A DNA stretch of 64,000 nt from Actinosynnema sp. ALI-1.44 (GTDB taxonomy: Bacteria; Actinomycetota; Actinomycetes; Mycobacteriales; Pseudonocardiaceae): the NCBI RefSeq assembly GCF_001984155.1, contig NZ_MTQO01000051.1, positions 186,001 through 250,000 on the forward strand, written 5' to 3'. Within the stretch, counting starts at the first letter, position 1; each line of letters begins with the position of its first letter. The notes beneath the pieces are model-generated. The model searched no databases. It saw only the letters and a list, made by a program, of their open reading frames with translations, and was not told the DNA's origin. This document shows, piece after piece, positions 19,301-25,893 of the stretch. The position numbers and the translations under genes are program-made.

Positions 19301-19587
19301 GTGGCGTCCGCAGGGGTGTCCACAGGGGACGCCGCGGGTGCGGGGGTTTCGGGTCCGGTCGCGAACGCCTTGGCCAATTCGGTCACCGTCGGCGCGGTCC
19401 ACACCAGTGTGCTCGGCAGTTCCCGGCCGAGCAGTTCACCCGCCTCCGCCGCGATCGTCACCGCGTCACGCGACGAGACGCCAAGGTCCCGCAACGGCCG
19501 GTCCGCGTCCCGCTCGGTGACCAGGCCGTTCGTCACGGTGGCGAGCCGTTCGACCAGCCACACCCGCCACTCGGCCTCGCTGTTCAT
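13321..19587 (-). CDS. Pks13-like type I polyketide synthase: ACP-KS-AT-(dead DH)-KR-ACP-(degenerate ACP)-TE
   Basis: A 2088-residue single-module PKS. Residues 1-75 are an N-terminal ACP (DLGVSSRD, phosphopantetheine Ser39) of the kind loaded by FadD32. KS is ~95-515 with Cys260, His395 and His435. AT is ~605-900 with GHSMG Ser695. A DH fold spans ~965-1175, but the catalytic His of HPWLADH is Tyr998 and the Asp of HPALLD is Glu1108, so it should be inactive. KR is ~1375-1560 with GGLGGLG, Ser1512/1513, Tyr1526 and Asn1530. The second ACP has GLDSL Ser1682. A third ACP-like unit, ~1740-1815, has Asp1774 in place of the serine. TE has GWSFGG Ser1899. Predicted product: a beta-hydroxy acid from condensation of a FadD32-loaded acyl chain. 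True Pks13 lacks DH/KR and uses a separate reductase. Start ATGA-overlaps the MFS gene; stop overlaps the esterase. Confidence 0.93.
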   Translation of the reverse strand: MNSEAEWRVWLVERLATVTNGLVTERDADRPLRDLGVSSRDAVTIAAEAGELLGRELPSTLVWTAPTVTELAKAFATGPETPAPAASPVDTPADATVAVVGVACRLPGAATPAEFWDLLTGGRASIGEVPAGRWERFAPDVADHDLPRHGGFLDDVAGFDAEFFGIGPGEAEVMDPQQRLLLEVTWEALANAGIPAKSLRGTDCGVFVGLSATEYAQLTMLDLNGVGTGSATGAAASVTANRVSYALGVHGPSLTVDTACSSSLVAAHLAVRALVEGDASTAVVGGVNLLLSPMITASFQREGLLAVDGKCKPFDAAADGIVRGEGCGVVVLKRLADARRDGDRVLALIKGSAVNSDGRSNGLMAPNPVAQQRVLRRAYEQAGVRTHSVDYVEAHGTGTSLGDPIEASALAAVLGEGRPAQRPLLIGSVKSNLGHLEGAAGIVGLIKVVLSLWHSRLPPSLNFTSPNPHIDFASARLEVVTENTEWPRYPGIARAGVSSFGFGGTNAHLVLEEWQPVGDGARRGAERTEVVALSGRSPARLRARARALADWAEGHQDIGVVAAALAHAEDDGAPVRAAVAARDLGQLRDRLRRLADAQPTVRRDPVFVFSGYGSQWPGMARRLLAEEPAFADAVAELDRVYRDVAGVELSALLDGLDAAAEPLSDWQLALFGMQVALAGLWRAHGVRPAAVIGHSMGEVAAAVVVGALEPAEGLRVMVHRTALLDELQSLGAGAMAIVELSPGELDQLTEVFTGVTVAVYAAPTQCTVSGPVEQVAALVDHVAARGGLAKIVPTGVAGHSAAIDPVLDRLAAALADLRPTPDAIPSSIVCYSSVLQDPRQRPSFDAGHWAANLRRPVRFTQAVAAAIADGHRLFLEVSPHPVTAVAIEQTASDPNDEVTVIPTLRRDPDGTGDGFAGALATMSVHGPAEVLRTRYPSRVVIDLPPPVWEHRQYWADAAPSQGRAGHPFLGMRVRVPGTEQQVWPGEVGLAAHPWLAEYSLHGVPVLPAAAFIELMLAAAMPANELRDVVLHQVLPLAEHTDVSVSAMPTRDGDLELVVFAQFGSEWRRCASAVATDSATPLVPIPGAAVSAVDHSRRGGFTVHPALGEECLRALSSQPDGQVWRTNRIGRVRVTGNLRRAATRSVVAGTVQLLDADGAALAEISAVEWTATARADIPFLPGMLAYEAKWTPSELPADAVSSTTDWVVVHADRVDPAPLVGLLAECGHHAVAFPMSQRDDLPVAGGVVVLPDLPDSPTEVDAARALTIAVADVVRELAGMDGTPSRLWLIAKGANEVVPGETVRPGLAALRGLVRVLAYEHPELRATLVDLDDRATERTVVRELLADQPEDEVAWRDGRRFAHTLARAELATERPVVRDGAYLITGGLGGLGIAAAGWLAESGATRLVLSARSAPSAAVLAVIEELAVSGVAVEVVTGDIADPGVAEQMVRAATRDGSPLRGVLHAAGVLADGSVLGMDADDLPAVWRAKTEGALRLHDACAGVELDWWLAYSSAAALFGSPGQAAYATANAWLDAFTAWRRANGLPATTIQWGAWAEIGGAAGKNNPILEPMPPHEGIAALSAVLASGREQTAITRLDVDTVLDLFPRLAERPFFGTLVASGKKDGTQQAAQTTLRALAADDPELARVAMRDHLVAMVAEMMWLDAERLDPYAPLTSLGLDSLLAMRARGAVERDFGVTLPLQLLLRGASLADLADHLADALHTAKTTVPAPRRAGPGGRDFAERWVTRAVRQVLGTDEETDVHGPLADAGMDDAAAHRFAAVVSAELGRTITAGELLAKPTVAGVANVLRAELEGTGDSMRLLGGGRHRTSPPLYLFHAAGSPTAVYRPLVGLLPPDVTCYGMERLDHLDTVEAKAARYVELIRARQPDGPYRLGGWSFGGLLAFETARQLRAAGAEIELLFLIDTIIPLPDEDLAPDDALRRRLGRFVDYIERVYQVDLGLPEQTLVALPERERDELVMRRLSERVAGMGAAVLEHQRTSYVDARISEQYQPSRYPDAVLLFRAKDPHPLTTTLDPRYLRTDDALGWDEFCPHLEVVKVPGDHITVIDPPHVAIVADRISEEMRKQ

Positions 19588-21029
19588 AGTGCCTCGCCTT
19601 CCTTGGCCAGCGCCGACTTCACGGCAGGGACGGGACGCAGAACCACGAGCGCGAGCACCGCGCCCAGGAGTTGCAGCACCGCCGCGACCACCAGCCCCGC
19701 GGCGTAGCCGGTGCCCAGCGCCGGGCCGGGGGCCACGCCCTCGGCGATCTCACCGGCCCGCACGGACGTCAGCACGATTCCGATCAGCGCCACACCGAAC
19801 GCGCTGGACAACTCCCTCGACGCGGTGAGCACGCCGGAAGCCGTCCCGCTGTCGTCCTCGCCGATCTTCTCCAGTGCCTGTCCGGTGATCGGTGCGGTGA
19901 ACGCCGACCCTGTCCCGGCGAGCACCAACCCCACCAGCCGGGCAGCCATCGTGCTCTCGTCGTTGACCACGGCGAGGTGCGCCAGGCCCACGGCCAGCAC
20001 CAGCAGCCCGAGGCACACGGCGCGATGCGGCCCCAGCGCCCTGGTCACCGCCGGAACGAACGGGGTCGCGCAGACCACCGCACCGGCGACGACCACCAGC
20101 GGCAACCCGGCGGCCTCCGGCCCCATCCCCAGGAAGTCCTGGTACAGCAAGGGGGTGAAGAACACGATCCCGCTGATCCCCAGTCCCCACAACAGGACCA
20201 GCGCGTTCGCCCCGAGGAAAACCCGGTTGCGCCACAACCGCACGGGCACGAGCGGGACAGCGGCACGCCGTTCCCACCCGACGAAGGCAAGCAACCCGAC
20301 CAGCCCGGCGCCACCGAGGAGGACAGTGGTGGCGATGCCACCCGAGGTCACCACGGACGCGGTGAGCAGCACCAGGCTTGTCGTCACCAGCGCCGCCGCG
20401 CCCACGCGTACCGGCGTGTCACAACAGCTCGACTCGGCTGGATTCGTGCGCGCCAGCAGCAACCACACCGCCCCCACGAACGGCAGGTTGCTCAGGAAGA
20501 TCCAGCTCCAATGCAGGTGCTCGGCGAGCGCGCCGCCGAGCCACGGGCCGAGGGCGAGCGCGGCGGCCAGTGCGGCGGTCCACACCGCGATGGCGACCGG
20601 GCGCCGGGGTTCTGGCAGTTCGGTACGGATCAGGCTGAGCGTCCCCGGCACGATGAACGCGGCGGCGACACCTTGCGTCACCCTGGCCGCGATCAGCAGC
20701 TCAGCCGATCGCACGACACCGCCGAGCAGTGCTCCGGCCGCGAACACGACGCACCCCGCGAGCAGGACGCGCCGACGGCCAAGCCGGTCGATCACCGCAC
20801 CGGCGGCCAGCAACAGCCCGGCGTAGGGCAGCATGTAGGCGATACCGACCCACTGCAGCGTGGACAGGTTCAGCCCGAGTTCCCTGCCGATCGACGGCGC
20901 GGCGGCCGCGACGATCGTGTTGTCCAATGTGGTCACGAACCCGACGAGCGCGACCACGGTCATCAGCGCCGAAACGCTGATGCCGCTGTTCGCCGCGGTT
21001 GGTCCTGGCCGAGCCGGAGTGGTGCTCAT
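19584..21029 (-). CDS. MFS exporter, DHA2 (14-TMS drug/H+ antiporter) family
   Basis: A 481-residue membrane protein with about 14 hydrophobic segments. TTLDNTIVAAAAPSIGRELG in the first segment (motif D1 context) and AGAVIDRLGRRRVLLAG (motif A loop) mark the DHA2/EmrB-type major facilitator family. The ATG at 21029 overlaps the desaturase stop (ATGA), and its stop overlaps the PKS start in the same way, so the three genes are translationally coupled. Most likely it exports the PKS product or a lipid intermediate, a role filled by MmpL3-type RND proteins in mycobacteria. That role is inferred from context; the family could also provide self-resistance. Confidence 0.88.
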   Translation of the reverse strand: MSTTPARPGPTAANSGISVSALMTVVALVGFVTTLDNTIVAAAAPSIGRELGLNLSTLQWVGIAYMLPYAGLLLAAGAVIDRLGRRRVLLAGCVVFAAGALLGGVVRSAELLIAARVTQGVAAAFIVPGTLSLIRTELPEPRRPVAIAVWTAALAAALALGPWLGGALAEHLHWSWIFLSNLPFVGAVWLLLARTNPAESSCCDTPVRVGAAALVTTSLVLLTASVVTSGGIATTVLLGGAGLVGLLAFVGWERRAAVPLVPVRLWRNRVFLGANALVLLWGLGISGIVFFTPLLYQDFLGMGPEAAGLPLVVVAGAVVCATPFVPAVTRALGPHRAVCLGLLVLAVGLAHLAVVNDESTMAARLVGLVLAGTGSAFTAPITGQALEKIGEDDSGTASGVLTASRELSSAFGVALIGIVLTSVRAGEIAEGVAPGPALGTGYAAGLVVAAVLQLLGAVLALVVLRPVPAVKSALAKEGEAL

Positions 21030-22159
21030 GCCGCCACACGCCGGACGCCGGACAGCGGCCTGCCCCGGCGAGCGGTGCCGAACGGCGAACGGTGCCGGGG
21101 CGGCAGGGCGAGCCGGAAGATCTTGCGCCACACCTTGCCGACCTGGCGGCCGAGCGGGCCGGTGGTGTAGGTCAGCCCGTAGCGCTCGGAGATCTCCCGC
21201 ACGCGTGGCGCGATCTGCTGGTACCGCCGCGCCGGGATGTCCGGGAACAGGTGGTGCTCGATCTGGAAGCTGAGGTTCCCGGCGATGATGTGGAACAGCT
21301 TCCCGCCGTCGATGTTGGCGGAGCCGAGCATCTGCCGGTAGTACCAGTGGCCGCGTGTTTCGTCCTCGCACTCCTCCTCGGTGAAGTCCGCGACCCCGTC
21401 GGGGAAGTGCCCGCAGAAGATGATGCTGAACGCCCACAGGTTGCGGACCAGGTTGGCCACCGCGTTGCCCGTCAGGGTGGCGATCGCGCCGGGACCGCTC
21501 AGCAACGGGAACAGCACGTAGTCCTTGAGCGCCTGCTTGCCGCCCTTCTCCCACATCCGGCGGCGCAGCGCCTTGGTGTCCGACCACTTGCGCCGTCCAC
21601 TGAGGATCCGGTCGAACTCCAGGTCGTGCAGCATCACGCCCCACTCGAACGCGATCATCAACACGAACGCGTACACCGGGTTGCCGAGGTAGTACGGACG
21701 CCACCGCTGGTTGTCGACCATGCGGAGCAGGCCGTAGCCGATGTCGCGGTCCTTGCCGAGGATGTTGGTGTACGTGTGGTGCACGTAGTTGTGGGTGTGC
21801 CGCCACTGCTCGGACGGGCACACGGTGTCCCATTCGAACATCTTCGAGTTCAGTGCCGGGTCGCCCATCCAGTCGTACTGGCCGTGCATGACGTTGTGGC
21901 CGACCTCCATGTTGTCCAGGATCTTGGAGATCGACAACGCCGCGGTTCCGGCGAGCCACGCCGGTGGGAACCAGCCCGCCCACAGCAGTGCGCGCCCGGC
22001 GAACTCGAACCGTTGCTGCAGCGCGAGGATGCGGCGGATGTAGGCCGCGTCCTGCTCGCCGAGGTCGTCGGCCAGTTCCCTGCGGAGCGCGTCGAGCTCC
22101 CGGCCGAGCTCGTCGAACTGCTCGGGCGTGAGCTGCGGGATGCGGGCTCGGGTAGCCAT
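21026..22159 (-). CDS. Membrane fatty-acid (acyl) desaturase
   Basis: A 377-residue di-iron membrane desaturase. The three histidine boxes are visible: HNVMH (~residue 88), HTHNYVHH (~120) and QIEHHLFP (~275), with hydrophobic hairpins between. It resembles DesA3-type acyl desaturases, which need an external electron donor; the adjacent upstream gene encodes a matching oxidoreductase with a plant-type 2Fe-2S domain, as in the Rv3229c/Rv3230c pair of M. tuberculosis. It probably introduces a double bond into the acyl chain later activated by the FadD32-like ligase, or into membrane lipid. Starts 35 bp after the reductase stop with AAGGA upstream; its stop overlaps the MFS start. Confidence 0.9.
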   Translation of the reverse strand: MATRARIPQLTPEQFDELGRELDALRRELADDLGEQDAAYIRRILALQQRFEFAGRALLWAGWFPPAWLAGTAALSISKILDNMEVGHNVMHGQYDWMGDPALNSKMFEWDTVCPSEQWRHTHNYVHHTYTNILGKDRDIGYGLLRMVDNQRWRPYYLGNPVYAFVLMIAFEWGVMLHDLEFDRILSGRRKWSDTKALRRRMWEKGGKQALKDYVLFPLLSGPGAIATLTGNAVANLVRNLWAFSIIFCGHFPDGVADFTEEECEDETRGHWYYRQMLGSANIDGGKLFHIIAGNLSFQIEHHLFPDIPARRYQQIAPRVREISERYGLTYTTGPLGRQVGKVWRKIFRLALPPRHRSPFGTARRGRPLSGVRRVAA

Positions 22160-22194
22160 TGTCGCCGTCCTTGTCGGTTGTGTTCTTCGACGAC

Positions 22195-23283
22195 TCAGAT
22201 GTCCAGTTCGACGTCACCGCAGGGTGCGGTGACGCACAACTGGATCTGCTCGCCGGGCTCCGCCGTGATCGTCCCGGTGAGCACATTGCGGACCGATCCG
22301 CTGGACTTGACGCTGGTGCACGTGTGGCAGACGCCCATCCGGCAGCCGAAGTCCGGTCGCAGACCCGCGGCTTCGGCCTGGTCCAACAGGGTGCGGCCGT
22401 CGCCGCGGGCACTGACACCACTGCGGGTGAACCGGACCTCGCCGACGGCGTCCCCGGCTTGGGGCACCAGGCCCTGGGTGGTGAACCGTTCGACCCGCAA
22501 CCTGTCGCCGATCCCTTCGGCCCGCCACAGCGAAGTGACCGCGTCCATCAGGGACGGAGGACCGCAGCAGTAGCTGAGCGCCTCGGCGTAGTCGGGCACG
22601 AACCGCAGCAGTTGTTCGCGGCTGAACCGTCCGTGCTGCCGTGGATAGACCACGGTGACTCCCGGGTGGGTGGCCGCGAGCTCGTCGCGGTAGACCACGT
22701 CGCCGGGCCCGGCCGTGTAGTGCAGGAAGGTGATCCGGCCGGTGTGCCGCCGGTCGACCAGGGTGCGCAGAATGGACATCACCGGCGTGACACCGCTGCC
22801 GCCGCTGATCAGCAGGACGTGTTCGGGCACCGCGGCGGGCAGGACGAAGTTGCCTTCCGCCTGGGAGAGCCCCACGACCAGACCGGGCCGCGCGGTGCGC
22901 TTGAGATGGCCGGACACGGTACCGGCCGGGTTCACCTTGGCGGTGATCTCGATCAGACCGTCCGCGCGGTGTGCGGAGCAGGCAACGGAAAAGCACCGGG
23001 TTCGCAGCACCCCGTCGACATCGACACGGAGGCGCACGTGCTGCCCGGCCTGCGCCCCACGCCAGTTCCCGTTGGGGCGCAACGTCAGCGTGACCGTGCT
23101 CGGCGTGTGGTGAGCGACATCGGTGACGACCGCGCGCACCTCGTTGACCGACCACAGTGGATTGATCAGGCCGAGGTACCGGTCGACACCGTGCGGTACG
23201 GTCAAAGCCGTGACCGCGCGAGAGGTCAGCACCTTGCGTGCCCGGCGCCAGCCCGCCCGGGCGAGACTCGAATTCAGCACCAC
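22195..23283 (-). CDS. Ferredoxin reductase-type oxidoreductase (FAD, NAD(P), C-terminal 2Fe-2S), desaturase electron donor
   Basis: 362 residues in the order FAD-binding barrel (RCFSVACS, ~residues 95-105), NAD(P)-binding domain (LLISGGSGVTPVMSILRTL, ~165-183; CCGPPSLMD, ~245), then a plant-type ferredoxin domain with GCRMGVCHTCTS and the distant fourth cysteine in QLCVTAPCG. This is the layout of Rv3230c, which passes electrons from NADPH to DesA3. It is the first gene of the seven-gene minus-strand operon. The start is GTG at 23283; a second GTG follows immediately. Upstream, only 82 bp separate it from the lipase gene, most of it a hairpin, so the operon promoter must lie in a very short interval or inside the lipase gene. 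Confidence 0.88.
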   Translation of the reverse strand: MVLNSSLARAGWRRARKVLTSRAVTALTVPHGVDRYLGLINPLWSVNEVRAVVTDVAHHTPSTVTLTLRPNGNWRGAQAGQHVRLRVDVDGVLRTRCFSVACSAHRADGLIEITAKVNPAGTVSGHLKRTARPGLVVGLSQAEGNFVLPAAVPEHVLLISGGSGVTPVMSILRTLVDRRHTGRITFLHYTAGPGDVVYRDELAATHPGVTVVYPRQHGRFSREQLLRFVPDYAEALSYCCGPPSLMDAVTSLWRAEGIGDRLRVERFTTQGLVPQAGDAVGEVRFTRSGVSARGDGRTLLDQAEAAGLRPDFGCRMGVCHTCTSVKSSGSVRNVLTGTITAEPGEQIQLCVTAPCGDVELDI

Positions 23284-23312
23284 GTTGTGCCCCCGGTTTC
23301 CTGAACGACGCG

Positions 23313-23359
23313 GTGGTGCCAGTCCGGCAGGGGAAGCTGGCTCCTGGCACCACCGCGCT
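23313..23359 (-). terminator. Hairpin between lipase gene and the lipid operon
   Basis: GCGGTGGTGCCAG (23313-23325) pairs perfectly with CTGGCACCACCGC (23347-23359) across a 21-nt loop, 7 bp after the lipase stop on the minus strand. It separates the lipase transcript from the PKS operon. Confidence 0.6.
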
Positions 23360-23365
23360 GTCGCG

Positions 23366-24595
23366 CTAGAACTTCCCGCAGTTGGTGGTCGCGGATTTGC
23401 CGGACAACCGGTCGGCCAGCCAGTTCGCGGAGTTCGCCATGGCCGCGGGCACGGCGCCGACGTGGGCGAACACCGGCGTGCCCGCCAGGTCGTTGAACTG
23501 GACGGTCGCGCCCTTGCCGCACCAGTCCTTGGCCATTTGCTTGCCCTGGCCGTAGGGAACGATGTCGTCGTTCGGCGCGTGCTCGACGAGCACCGGCGCG
23601 GTCGGCTTGAGGTTGCCGATCTTCAGCTTCGCCAGGATGGTTCTGAACGGTTCCTCGCTGAGATACGCCGACACCGGGCGTCCGTCCTGGGTGAGCGTGC
23701 TCGACTGCGTGAACGGGAACTTGAGCAGCGCGCCGATCGTGCACAGGTTCTGCGCGTCCTTGTACAGCTGCCTGCCCTTGTCGTTGGCGAGCTTGGTCAG
23801 GATCTCCGTCTCCGGGTACGCGGTGTTCAGGCCGACCAGTGCGAACCCGAGGAACGCCACGGCGTACGAGCCGTCGAGCGACTTGGCCAGCGCGCCGAGA
23901 TCCGCAGGCGGCGCGCCGACGTAGGCGCCTTGGACGTTGAGCTCGGGCGCGTAGGCCGGGGCCAGTTCGACCGCGGCGGCCGAGCCGCCACCGCCCTGCG
24001 AGTACCCGCTGATCCCGACCGGTCCGCCCGCGGGCAGGCCGGAGTTGGGTAGCCGCTGCGCCGCGCGGATCACGTCGAGCACCGCGTGCGCCTCGGCCTC
24101 CCGCATCACATAGGTGTGGTCGCCAGGGGTGCCGAGACCCTCGTAGTCGGTCTGCGCGACCGCTATTCCCTTTTCCAGCAGGGCGTTGACGAACCCGGTC
24201 TGGAATATCGACGCGGCGTCGCCCTGGCCCTCGCCCGCCATGGTCTTGGAGGGCGCGCACCCGTCACCGAGGCCCGCGGTGAACGGCGCGTAGCCGACGA
24301 CCGGTCGCGGACCGGGCCCCGGCCATGCCTTCTTCGGCACCATGACCGTGCCGGTCACGGGGATGACCTTGTCCTTCGAATCCCGGCTGAGGTACATGAC
24401 CCGGGTGGCGTCCGAACCGGCGATGAACGACGGCTGGGACTTGATGACGTCACCGTTCCTGCCTGCTGGCAACGGTGACGGTGGGGTGTAGAACGCCTCG
24501 TCCGCGCCTGCCGACGGCGCTCCCGAGACCACGACGGCCGCGAAGGACGCCGACGCGAGAGCAGCGGTGAACCCGCGTCGAACCGAAATGGACAT
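23366..24595 (-). CDS. Secreted lipase, LIP family (secretory lipase)
   Basis: A 409-residue alpha/beta-hydrolase. The first ~32 residues (SVRRGFTAALASASFAAVVVSGAPSAGA) are a signal peptide. The serine elbow is GISGYSQGGGGSAAAV, and later HAPNDDIVPYG (Asp) and GTPVFAHVG (His) supply the triad region, as in fungal/actinobacterial LIP lipases. Paired cysteines (GDGCAPS, LCTI, DWCGK, NCGK) suit an exported enzyme. The ATG at 24595 is chosen because the signal peptide begins there; the 34 extra residues of the longer frame look non-coding. It hydrolyses acyl esters outside the cell. It is not clearly part of the PKS operon, since a hairpin lies between. Confidence 0.85.
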   Translation of the reverse strand: MSISVRRGFTAALASASFAAVVVSGAPSAGADEAFYTPPSPLPAGRNGDVIKSQPSFIAGSDATRVMYLSRDSKDKVIPVTGTVMVPKKAWPGPGPRPVVGYAPFTAGLGDGCAPSKTMAGEGQGDAASIFQTGFVNALLEKGIAVAQTDYEGLGTPGDHTYVMREAEAHAVLDVIRAAQRLPNSGLPAGGPVGISGYSQGGGGSAAAVELAPAYAPELNVQGAYVGAPPADLGALAKSLDGSYAVAFLGFALVGLNTAYPETEILTKLANDKGRQLYKDAQNLCTIGALLKFPFTQSSTLTQDGRPVSAYLSEEPFRTILAKLKIGNLKPTAPVLVEHAPNDDIVPYGQGKQMAKDWCGKGATVQFNDLAGTPVFAHVGAVPAAMANSANWLADRLSGKSATTNCGKF

Positions 24596-24894
24596 GAGTG
24601 TTTCTCCATGGGAGAGAGCAGTGGAATGAATTACAGGGTGACCGCCCCTCGTTGTGCGAACAAAGAATGCTTCAAGTGGACAGATACTGTCAACCATAAC
24701 GGTGCGGTGACGTGGCGGACGGCACTGTGCCGGTGGGTTTCTGTCACGTGGCCATATTGTCGAAGTTGCCGTCGCTCACTACGTGACAATTTCGTGTGCA
24801 CCGGGAAATATGCGGAAACAAGCAATTATGTTCAGAACCTGGGTGCTGGAATTGCGCCGGGATGAGTGTGACGGCTTCACCGGGCGAGGAGGCG
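24596..24894. other. AT-richer intergenic region with operator-like inverted repeats
   Basis: About 300 bp of clearly lower GC than its surroundings, without a convincing gene. It holds the probable lipase promoter (24664-24693), GACAG-ATA-CTGTC (24680-24692) overlapping its -35, and TGTCACGT (24742-24749) facing ACGTGACA (24781-24788). A short open frame at 24608-24865 with scattered cysteines is present but not supported. Confidence 0.5.
24664..24693 (-). promoter_or_regulatory. Putative promoter and operator of the lipase gene
   Basis: On the minus strand TTGACA (24693-24688), an 18-bp spacer and CATTCT (24669-24664) form a consensus-like promoter; the transcript would start near 24657. 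The palindrome GACAG-ATA-CTGTC overlaps the -35, a typical repressor position. Confidence 0.45.
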
Positions 24895-25815
24895 CTACGC
24901 CCCGCGAGTGATCGCGCCGAGGGCGTCGGCGATCAACGAGCGCAGCCAACGATGTGCGGCGTCGCGGTCATGGCGGGCGTGCCAGGCCAGGACAGCGGGA
25001 ATCGGCGACGTGGGCTCGGGCATCGGGTAGCTGCGCAGCGAGGGCGGCAGGGCGTGTTCGGTGAGCAGCCGGGGCGCGACCGTGATCAGCTCGTGCGCCG
25101 CCACGATTCGGAGCGCCAGTGCGAGCGTCGGCACGGTGAAGGCGACTTTCCGGCTGAGCTTGTGGGCCTTCAACAGGTCGTCGACGCGGTTGTTCCCACT
25201 ACCCCGGCGCGAGATCACCACGTGCGGGAGCGCGGTGAACACACCCCATGACGACGGCGCCTGCGGCAGGTCACGGCGGCCGATCACGGCCAGTTCGTCG
25301 GTCAGCACAGTGGTCGACCGGGCATCGGCGTGCGTCGGGACCACGTTGGTGATCTGGAAGTCGATGCGGCCCCTGCGCAACTCGTACTCGTCGACGCCTG
25401 CGTCCGTTTCGCTCAGCACCCGCAGGCACACTCCCGGAGCCACCTGGGCGAGGTCGGCGGCGAGGCGAGTGGTGAGCGCCTCGATGACCACGTCGTTGCA
25501 CTGCAGGGTGAAGGTGCGTTCCAGCGTGGCCGGGTCGACTTCTGTCGCCGGCGTCAGCACGGCCTGTGCGCGGGTGACGAGCTGGTGTACCTCGTCACGG
25601 ATCTGCTCGGCGTACGGCGTGGGCAGCATCGTCCTGCCGGAACGAACCAGGATCTGGTCACCGGTGGCCCGCCGGATCCGGCCGAGGGCGCGGCTCATGG
25701 CGGGTTGTGTGAGGTACAGCCGCTCGGCGGCCGCGGTGACGCTGCCCTCGTCGAGCAGGGCGTCCAGGGTGACCAGCAGATTCAAATCCAAATGCACCCA
25801 GGTAATGCTACCCAT
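24895..25815 (-). CDS. LysR-family transcriptional regulator
   Basis: 306 residues. N-terminal LysR helix-turn-helix: LNLLVTLDALLDEGSVTAAAERLYLTQPAMSRALGRIRRATGDQILVRSGRTMLPT. The effector domain spans ~90-300 and is NodD/NahR-like in its opening (FTLQCNDVVIEALTTRLAADL). The start is ATG at 25815, with a GTG six codons later as alternative; the much longer open frame reaching 27294 is antisense to other genes. It is divergent from the FAD monooxygenase with 78 bp between the starts, the usual arrangement for control of the adjacent aromatic or flavin oxygenase gene. Confidence 0.9.
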   Translation of the reverse strand: MGSITWVHLDLNLLVTLDALLDEGSVTAAAERLYLTQPAMSRALGRIRRATGDQILVRSGRTMLPTPYAEQIRDEVHQLVTRAQAVLTPATEVDPATLERTFTLQCNDVVIEALTTRLAADLAQVAPGVCLRVLSETDAGVDEYELRRGRIDFQITNVVPTHADARSTTVLTDELAVIGRRDLPQAPSSWGVFTALPHVVISRRGSGNNRVDDLLKAHKLSRKVAFTVPTLALALRIVAAHELITVAPRLLTEHALPPSLRSYPMPEPTSPIPAVLAWHARHDRDAAHRWLRSLIADALGAITRGA

Positions 25816-25893
25816 GACGAGGTATGCATTTGAAGTTATCCGAATCCCGCTGTTGGCTGGTGTCAGGGCATCACCACAAGGGAGGAACGAACG

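Noticed and set aside
13321-19587. Calling the PKS simply pks13
   Set aside because: The added DH, KR and extra ACP-like domains and the unknown product make an orthologue name unsafe.
24608-24865. 85-codon plus-strand frame with CANKEC and YCRSC, suggesting a small zinc-binding protein
   Set aside because: Codon use and base composition do not fit the genome, there is no ribosome-binding site, and it covers the lipase promoter; the cysteines look accidental.
25855-25872. GTGTCAGGG before the monooxygenase as a further SARP site
   Set aside because: A single copy without an 11-bp partner and no hexamer at the right distance.
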